A stretch of DNA of 37,961 nt, taken from Lautropia mirabilis. GTDB lineage: Bacteria > Pseudomonadota > Gammaproteobacteria > Burkholderiales > Burkholderiaceae_B. The notes under the pieces were generated by a model. It ran no database searches. It saw only the letters and a program-made list of their open reading frames with translations, and was not told the DNA's origin. Where the stretch lies: contig CAMCOS010000025.1 of assembly GCA_945876565.1 (NCBI GenBank), positions 1 to 37,961 on the forward strand, given 5' to 3'. The translations under genes and the position numbers were made by a program. Of this stretch, positions 33,809 to 37,961 are shown one piece after another (within the stretch, counting starts at the first letter, position 1; each line of letters opens with the position of its first letter).

Positions 33809-34978
33809 ATGGACTTTGAACTGACGTCCAGGCAGCGGGAGCTGCAGCAAAAGACCCGCGAGTTTGTTGCCAGCAAAGTGATTCCGTTGGAGTCGGATTC
33901 TCGGCTCGGCGCTCACGGCCCTGAGGAGTCACTGCGAGCGCAGCTCGTTGAGTTGGCCCGTGAGGCTGGGTTACTCACACCACACGCGTCTGTCGAGATG
34001 GGAGGCTTGGGGCTGAGTCACATGGATAAGGCCATTGTGTTTGAAGAGGCCGGGTATTCAAAACTTGGGCCCACGGCCTTGAATATTCACGCACCCGATG
34101 AGGGTAATATCCATTTGATGGAGGTAGTGGCAACGACTGAGCAAAAAGAGCGTTGGCTGCGGCCGCAGGTTCAGGGCCTGGCCCGTTCTTGTTTTGCGAT
34201 GACCGAGCCCGATGGTGCTGGCGCAGACCCATCGATGCTAGCGACCACCGCCGTGCGTGACGGGGGCGAGTTCATCATCAATGGCAAGAAATGGTTTATC
34301 ACGGGGGCGCAAGGCGCGGCCTACGTCATCATCATGGCAAAGCTTGAGGATGGATCGGCCACCATGTTTTTGTCTGACATGGATGCACCCGGCATTGAAC
34401 TTGTGCGTCAGATGGATGCCATGGACACTTGTTTTACCGGTGGTCATGCAGTGATTCAATTTAACGACTTACGCGTTCCGGCAACGCAGGTGTTAGGCGA
34501 ACTCGGCAAAGGGTTTCGTTATGCTCAGGTTCGGCTCGCGCCAGCGCGATTGACGCATTGCATGCGTTGGCTCGGTCAGGCGCGGCGTGCGAATGACATT
34601 GCCACCGAATACGCGCGAACACGCCAGGCGTTTGGCAAGCCGCTTGGCAAGCACGAGGGTGTGGGCTTTATGCTAGCTGACAACGACATGGACTTGCACA
34701 CGGCTCGCTTGCATATATGGCACACGGCATCAGTGCTTGATCGCGGTGAAACCGGGAATTTTGAGTCAAGCCGCGCCAAAGTGGTGTGTTCGGAGGCCCA
34801 GTGGCGTGTGGTTGATCGCTGTGTGCAGATTCTGGGCGGACAAGGCGTGACCGGTGAGACTGAGTTGATGCGTATCTTTATGGACATGCGTTCATTCCGT
34901 ATCTACGACGGCCCAAGTGAAGTGCACCGCTGGAGCATGGCCAGAAAAATACTGGACGGCAAGGCACCCACGCCATGA
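33809..34978 (+). CDS. Acyl-CoA dehydrogenase family protein, ACAD10/11-like
   Basis: The 389-residue protein has the full ACAD fold. N-terminal helices include QREL, the FAD/substrate loop is CFAMTEPDGAGADPSM, followed by INGKKWFITGAQGA and an AFGKPLGKHEG segment. The C-terminal motif is RIYDGPSEVHRWSMA, where D367 occupies the place of the usual catalytic Glu (YEGTS). DGP-EVH at this site is typical of ACAD10/ACAD11-type enzymes, which act on 4-phospho-acyl-CoA rather than simple desaturation. The stop overlaps the SDR start (ATGA). LvaC of Pseudomonas is the likely functional analogue. Confidence 0.88.
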   Translation: MDFELTSRQRELQQKTREFVASKVIPLESDSRLGAHGPEESLRAQLVELAREAGLLTPHASVEMGGLGLSHMDKAIVFEEAGYSKLGPTALNIHAPDEGNIHLMEVVATTEQKERWLRPQVQGLARSCFAMTEPDGAGADPSMLATTAVRDGGEFIINGKKWFITGAQGAAYVIIMAKLEDGSATMFLSDMDAPGIELVRQMDAMDTCFTGGHAVIQFNDLRVPATQVLGELGKGFRYAQVRLAPARLTHCMRWLGQARRANDIATEYARTRQAFGKPLGKHEGVGFMLADNDMDLHTARLHIWHTASVLDRGETGNFESSRAKVVCSEAQWRVVDRCVQILGGQGVTGETELMRIFMDMRSFRIYDGPSEVHRWSMARKILDGKAPTP

Positions 34979-35754
34979 CGCAAGACAGCCACTCATTGTT
35001 CCGTCTGGATGGCAAAGTGGCACTCGTAACCGGCGCATCAAGCGGTCTGGGCCGACACTTCGCCAAGGTAATGGCCAATGCGGGCGCCCATGTGGTGGTG
35101 GCCGCCCGCAGAAAAGAGCGCCTTGAAGCTGTGTGCGCAGACATTGCGGCCGCTGGTGGGCGTGCCAGCCCAGTCACGCTGGACGTGACAGATGCCAAGA
35201 GCGTTGCGCAGTGCTTTGATGCGTGTGAGAAATTCGCGGGGGTGGCCGATGTTGTGGTGAGCAATGCCGGTACCACGGTGAGCAAGATGGCGATTGATCA
35301 AACACCCCACGATTTTGATCAGGTCATGAATGCCAATCTGCGAGGCTGTTGGCTTGTTGACACTGAGGCAGCCAGAAGGCTGATCGCCGCTCAAAAGCCA
35401 GGCAGTATCGTGAACATCGCCTCTATTTTGGGGGTGCGCGTGGCAGCCGCGGTTGCGCCTTATGCCATTTCCAAGGCAGGCGTGATTCAGGCGACCAAGG
35501 CCATGGCGCTTGAGTGGGCACGCCATGGCATCCGTGTGAATGCTCTGCTGCCGGGCTATGTGCGTACTGAGCTGAATAGTGAGTTCCTCGATAGCGAGGT
35601 TGGAGATAAATTGCGGATGCGGGTGCCAAGTCGCCGATTTAATGAGCTCGCTGATCTGGATGGTCCTTTGTTGCTGCTGGCATCCGATGCGGGGCGGGCC
35701 ATGAGTGGCGCGACTGTCGAAGTCGACAGTGGTCACTTGGTGAGCGGTTTATGA
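34975..35754 (+). CDS. Short-chain dehydrogenase/reductase
   Basis: The 259-residue classical SDR has TGASSGLG near the N-terminus, VVVSNAGTT, catalytic S150 (NIASI), Y163 and K167 (PYAISKAG), and the family's PGYVRTEL. By analogy with LvaD it could reduce a 4-oxoacyl-CoA to a 4-hydroxyacyl-CoA before phosphorylation; other alcohol/ketone substrates are possible. It overlaps the ACAD gene by 4 bases and the phosphotransferase gene by 4 bases (ATGA), so the three are translationally coupled. Confidence 0.9.
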   Translation: MTQDSHSLFRLDGKVALVTGASSGLGRHFAKVMANAGAHVVVAARRKERLEAVCADIAAAGGRASPVTLDVTDAKSVAQCFDACEKFAGVADVVVSNAGTTVSKMAIDQTPHDFDQVMNANLRGCWLVDTEAARRLIAAQKPGSIVNIASILGVRVAAAVAPYAISKAGVIQATKAMALEWARHGIRVNALLPGYVRTELNSEFLDSEVGDKLRMRVPSRRFNELADLDGPLLLLASDAGRAMSGATVEVDSGHLVSGL

Positions 35755-36797
35755 GTCAGCAGGTCGTGTTAGACGATGCGGCTTGGGCCAGACTTGGTGC
35801 GTACTTGTTTGAGCGAGGTGTGACGCCAAGCACTAAAGTCACAGCCACGTTACTCACTGGCGGTCAGTCCAACCCAACCTATCGGCTCATGAGTGGCGAC
35901 AAAGCATTTGTCTTGCGTAAAAAGCCTGCGGGTGACTTGCTGCCCTCGGCCCACGCGATTGATCGCGAATACCGGGTGATGAAGGCTTTGCAGGGTACAG
36001 CAGTGCCAGTGCCGAAGATGCTGGTGTATGGAGAGGACCCAAGCTTGATTGGCACGCCGTTTTACGTGATGCCTTTCTTAAACGGTCGGGTGTTCTTTGA
36101 CCAGACGTTGCCTGGCATGACGCCTGCTGAGCGCGGCGCGGTTTATGCCAACATGAATCGGGCGATTGCCGAGTTGCATCGACTGGATCCGCAGGCGATC
36201 GGCTTGGGTGACTACGGCAAAGCAGGTAACTACTTTGGGCGGCAGATTCGACGCTGGAGTCAGCAGTATCGAGACAACCATACAGAGCGCATCGCCTCGC
36301 TTGAGCATTTGATCGACTGGTTGCCTGAACGCGTTCCCGAGGGTGATTTGACCACCATCGTGCATGGTGACTACCGGCTTGACAATGTCATGCTGCATGT
36401 GAGCGAACCACACGTGATTGCTGTGCTTGATTGGGAGCTCTCGACCTTGGGGCATCCGCTGGCCGACTTTTCTTATCACTGCATGAGTTGGCACATACCG
36501 CCAACGTTATGGCGTGGCATTGCAGGCTTGGATTGGGCTGAACTCGGCATTCCGACTGAGCGTCAGTATATCGAGCAGTATGTGGCGTTGACGGGCTATC
36601 AAGGCGTGCAAGAACACTGGGACTTTTACCTCGCCTACAACTTTTTCCGGATTGCGGCGATACTCTACGGCATAGGAGAGCGTGCCAGGCAAGGTACGGC
36701 CACCGCAGCTGACGCCATGGACATGGCGGCCAAAGCGCAACCACTGGCCGACATTGGCTGGCACTACGCACAACAATATCAAGCCCAGAGAGGATGA
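35751..36797 (+). CDS. APH-fold phosphotransferase, 4-hydroxyacyl-CoA kinase-like
   Basis: The 348-residue aminoglycoside-phosphotransferase-fold protein has LLTGGQSNPTYRL (nucleotide loop), FVLRKKPAG (ATP-binding Lys), the catalytic HGDYRLDN (H205, D207, N212) and LDWELSTLGHPLADFSY (metal-binding D227). LRKKPAG plus this LDWE/LGHP pattern is that of the kinase half of ACAD10/11 and LvaA. These phosphorylate the 4-hydroxyl of hydroxyacyl-CoAs. No LvaB-like small subunit gene is adjacent. The stop is separated from the next ATG by one base. Confidence 0.87.
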   Translation: MSQQVVLDDAAWARLGAYLFERGVTPSTKVTATLLTGGQSNPTYRLMSGDKAFVLRKKPAGDLLPSAHAIDREYRVMKALQGTAVPVPKMLVYGEDPSLIGTPFYVMPFLNGRVFFDQTLPGMTPAERGAVYANMNRAIAELHRLDPQAIGLGDYGKAGNYFGRQIRRWSQQYRDNHTERIASLEHLIDWLPERVPEGDLTTIVHGDYRLDNVMLHVSEPHVIAVLDWELSTLGHPLADFSYHCMSWHIPPTLWRGIAGLDWAELGIPTERQYIEQYVALTGYQGVQEHWDFYLAYNFFRIAAILYGIGERARQGTATAADAMDMAAKAQPLADIGWHYAQQYQAQRG

Positions 36798-36798
36798 C

Positions 36799-37824
36799 AT
36801 GGTTGATGGTCTTGCCCGCGATGCTGCCAATTTTGCGCCGTTATCGCCGTTAAATTTTTTGTCGCGTGCGGCGCTGGTGTATCCCGACCGATTGGCACTG
36901 GTGCATGGTGACTTACGCCAAACCTGGGGCCAAACCGATGAGCGTTGCCAACGGCTCGCGAGTGCCTTGGTCAAGTTGGGTGTTCAGCGAGGTGATGTCG
37001 TCGCTGTGATGGCGCCGAACATTCCGGCACTCTATGAAGCGCATTTTGGGGTGCCGATGGCAGCTGCCACGCTCTTGGCGTTGAACACCCGGCTTGACGC
37101 AGACACCACCGCCTATATTCTGGACCATTCAGAAGCCAAGGTCTTGCTGTGCGATCGTGAGTTCTCTGACCTCATGAGTGCAGTGCTGCCCAAGTTAGCT
37201 AACCCGATTACCGTTATAGACATCGATGATCCGATGTATAAAGGCCAGGGCGATCGGCTTGGTCAGATGGATTACGAAGAACTCTTGGCGCAAGGTGATC
37301 CTGCGTTCGAGATGCTGCTGCCGCACGATGAGTGGGACAACATCAGCCTGAACTACACCTCGGGTACGACTGGGCGGCCAAAGGGCGCCATGTATTCGCA
37401 CCGAGCGACCTATCTGAATGCCATGGGCAACATGGTATCAACTGGCATGCGCATGCAGTCCACGTACCTTTGGACGTTGCCCATGTTTCACTGCAACGGC
37501 TGGTGCTTTCCCTGGACCATGGCCATGATCGCTGGCACGAATGTGTGTTTGCGACGAGTGGAGCCCAAGGCAATTTTTGCGGCGATCAGGGACCAGCACG
37601 TTGAGTACTTCTGCGCGGCACCCGTGGTTTTAACCATGTTGGCGCATGCACCCAAGGAGTATCGCTTTACCCCTGACTGGTTGGTGCAAGTCATTACAGG
37701 TGGGGCGGCGCCACCTGCCGCACTGATTTCGGCGATGGCCGAATTGCGCATCGAAGTGACCCACATGTATGGTCTGACAGAGACCTTGGGACCATCGGTG
37801 ATCTGCGCTTGGCATGACCATCAC
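36799..37824 (+). pseudogene. AMP-dependent acyl-CoA synthetase, interrupted by IS200/IS605 insertion
   Basis: The gene starts ATG 36799 (VDGLARDAANFAPLSPLNFL), one base after the phosphotransferase stop. It carries the AMP-binding P-loop YTSGTTGRPKG (186-196), LPMFHCNGWCFPW and YGLTET (324-329). It resembles LvaE/DmdB-type acyl-CoA ligases, which are normally about 540 residues. After CAWHD (about residue 340) homology ends and the element's left end begins; the frame stays open by chance to the window edge. The C-terminal domain with the catalytic Lys is absent, so no active ligase is expected from this copy. Confidence 0.85.
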
Positions 37825-37961
37825 GACAAGCCCCGCCGTTCAGGGCGGGGACAAACGGTCAATAAGGTAGGGTCAATAAGGTCGGTTTTGTTCTTGAATA
37901 TAGCGCTTGAGTACTTCAATCGAAGCCCCGCCTGTGCTGCTCGCGAAGTAGCTAGGGCTCC
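37825..37961 (-). mobile_element. Left end of an IS200/IS605-family element
   Basis: A perfect 7-bp hairpin CCCCGCC (37831-37837)/GGCGGGG (37844-37850) with a 6-base loop lies just inside the junction. The 3' end of a tnpA gene on the minus strand follows it. The flanking bases end in TCAC (37821-37824). With tnpA reading leftward and a tnpB-like gene reading rightward at the other window end, the layout fits the IS605 divergent arrangement. Junction position is accurate to a few bases only. Confidence 0.75.
37873..37961 (-). CDS. tnpA: IS200/IS605 Y1 transposase TnpA, C-terminal end (partial)
   Basis: The minus strand encodes 28 residues from the window edge to a TGA: SPSYFASSTGGASIEVLKRY followed by IQEQNRPY. 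This is the standard end of Y1 HuH transposases (PSYF, the VLKxYI helix, QNRP). The catalytic HuH and Tyr lie outside the window. The gene stops about 50 bases from the element's left end, as in IS605-type elements. Confidence 0.85.
   Translation of the reverse strand, partial: SPSYFASSTGGASIEVLKRYIQEQNRPY

Noticed and set aside
1-37961. CRISPR array, tRNA, rRNA or prophage genes
   Set aside because: No regularly spaced repeats of CRISPR type, no recognisable tRNA or rRNA sequence and no phage structural or integrase genes were seen.

Overview
The window looks like chromosomal DNA of a betaproteobacterium, most likely Burkholderiales and plausibly Alcaligenaceae. Pointers are a Bug/TctC-type tripartite tricarboxylate transporter (TTT), a form II cox-like molybdenum hydroxylase cluster, several CoA and organic-acid catabolic genes, and short gene spacing. 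This is inference from gene content; no rRNA or tRNA is present to confirm it. Both window ends lie inside IS200/IS605-type sequence: the 3' end of a tnpB-like gene at 1-132 and the 3' end of a tnpA on the minus strand at 37873-37961. Each end interrupts a gene: an MFS exporter on the left and an acyl-CoA synthetase on the right. The window may be an assembly contig bounded by two copies of one element in the same orientation.

Region 1 (1-6.5 kb): IS right end, MFS pseudogene, a polytopic membrane protein, an OmpR-type response regulator with its histidine kinase, a Spy/CpxP-like periplasmic protein, and a cation/Ca2+ exchanger. Tandem GTTTC(A/G) motifs at 10-11 bp steps precede both the two-component operon and the Spy-like/exchanger intergenic region, suggesting a small envelope-stress regulon. 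Region 2 (6.5-17.3 kb): a two-subunit ThDP decarboxylase (sulfopyruvate/phosphonopyruvate decarboxylase type) with an MCT-type MFS carrier and a GT9 glycosyltransferase. These are followed by a tartrate/D-malate-type dehydrogenase, O-acetylhomoserine sulfhydrylase (metY), a ferric-reductase-like flavohaem protein, two GST-fold proteins and an MHS-family symporter.

Region 3 (17.3-24.9 kb, minus strand): coxS-coxL-coxM-coxD-coxE-coxG-xdhC, an apparently complete molybdenum-hydroxylase operon with maturation factors. The large subunit carries AYRGAGR, the form II signature, so CO oxidation should not be assumed. Region 4 (25.2-32.5 kb, minus strand): a TTT transporter (bug, tctB, tctA) runs without a break into nfeD, floA, a Pro/Gln-rich membrane protein and a second floA that lacks the usual C-terminal tail. 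This joins an uptake system to a duplicated membrane-microdomain (flotillin/NfeD) module and is the most unusual arrangement here.

Region 5 (32.8-37.8 kb, plus strand): an aspartate-dehydrogenase-family enzyme, then a tightly coupled operon of acyl-CoA dehydrogenase, SDR, APH-fold kinase and acyl-CoA synthetase. Its composition matches the bacterial levulinate/4-hydroxyacid (lva; ACAD10/11-like) route, in which a 4-hydroxyacyl-CoA is phosphorylated and rearranged. The insertion element breaks the synthetase. Upstream of the operon are helically phased TTCAC(AAA) repeats that look like an operator.
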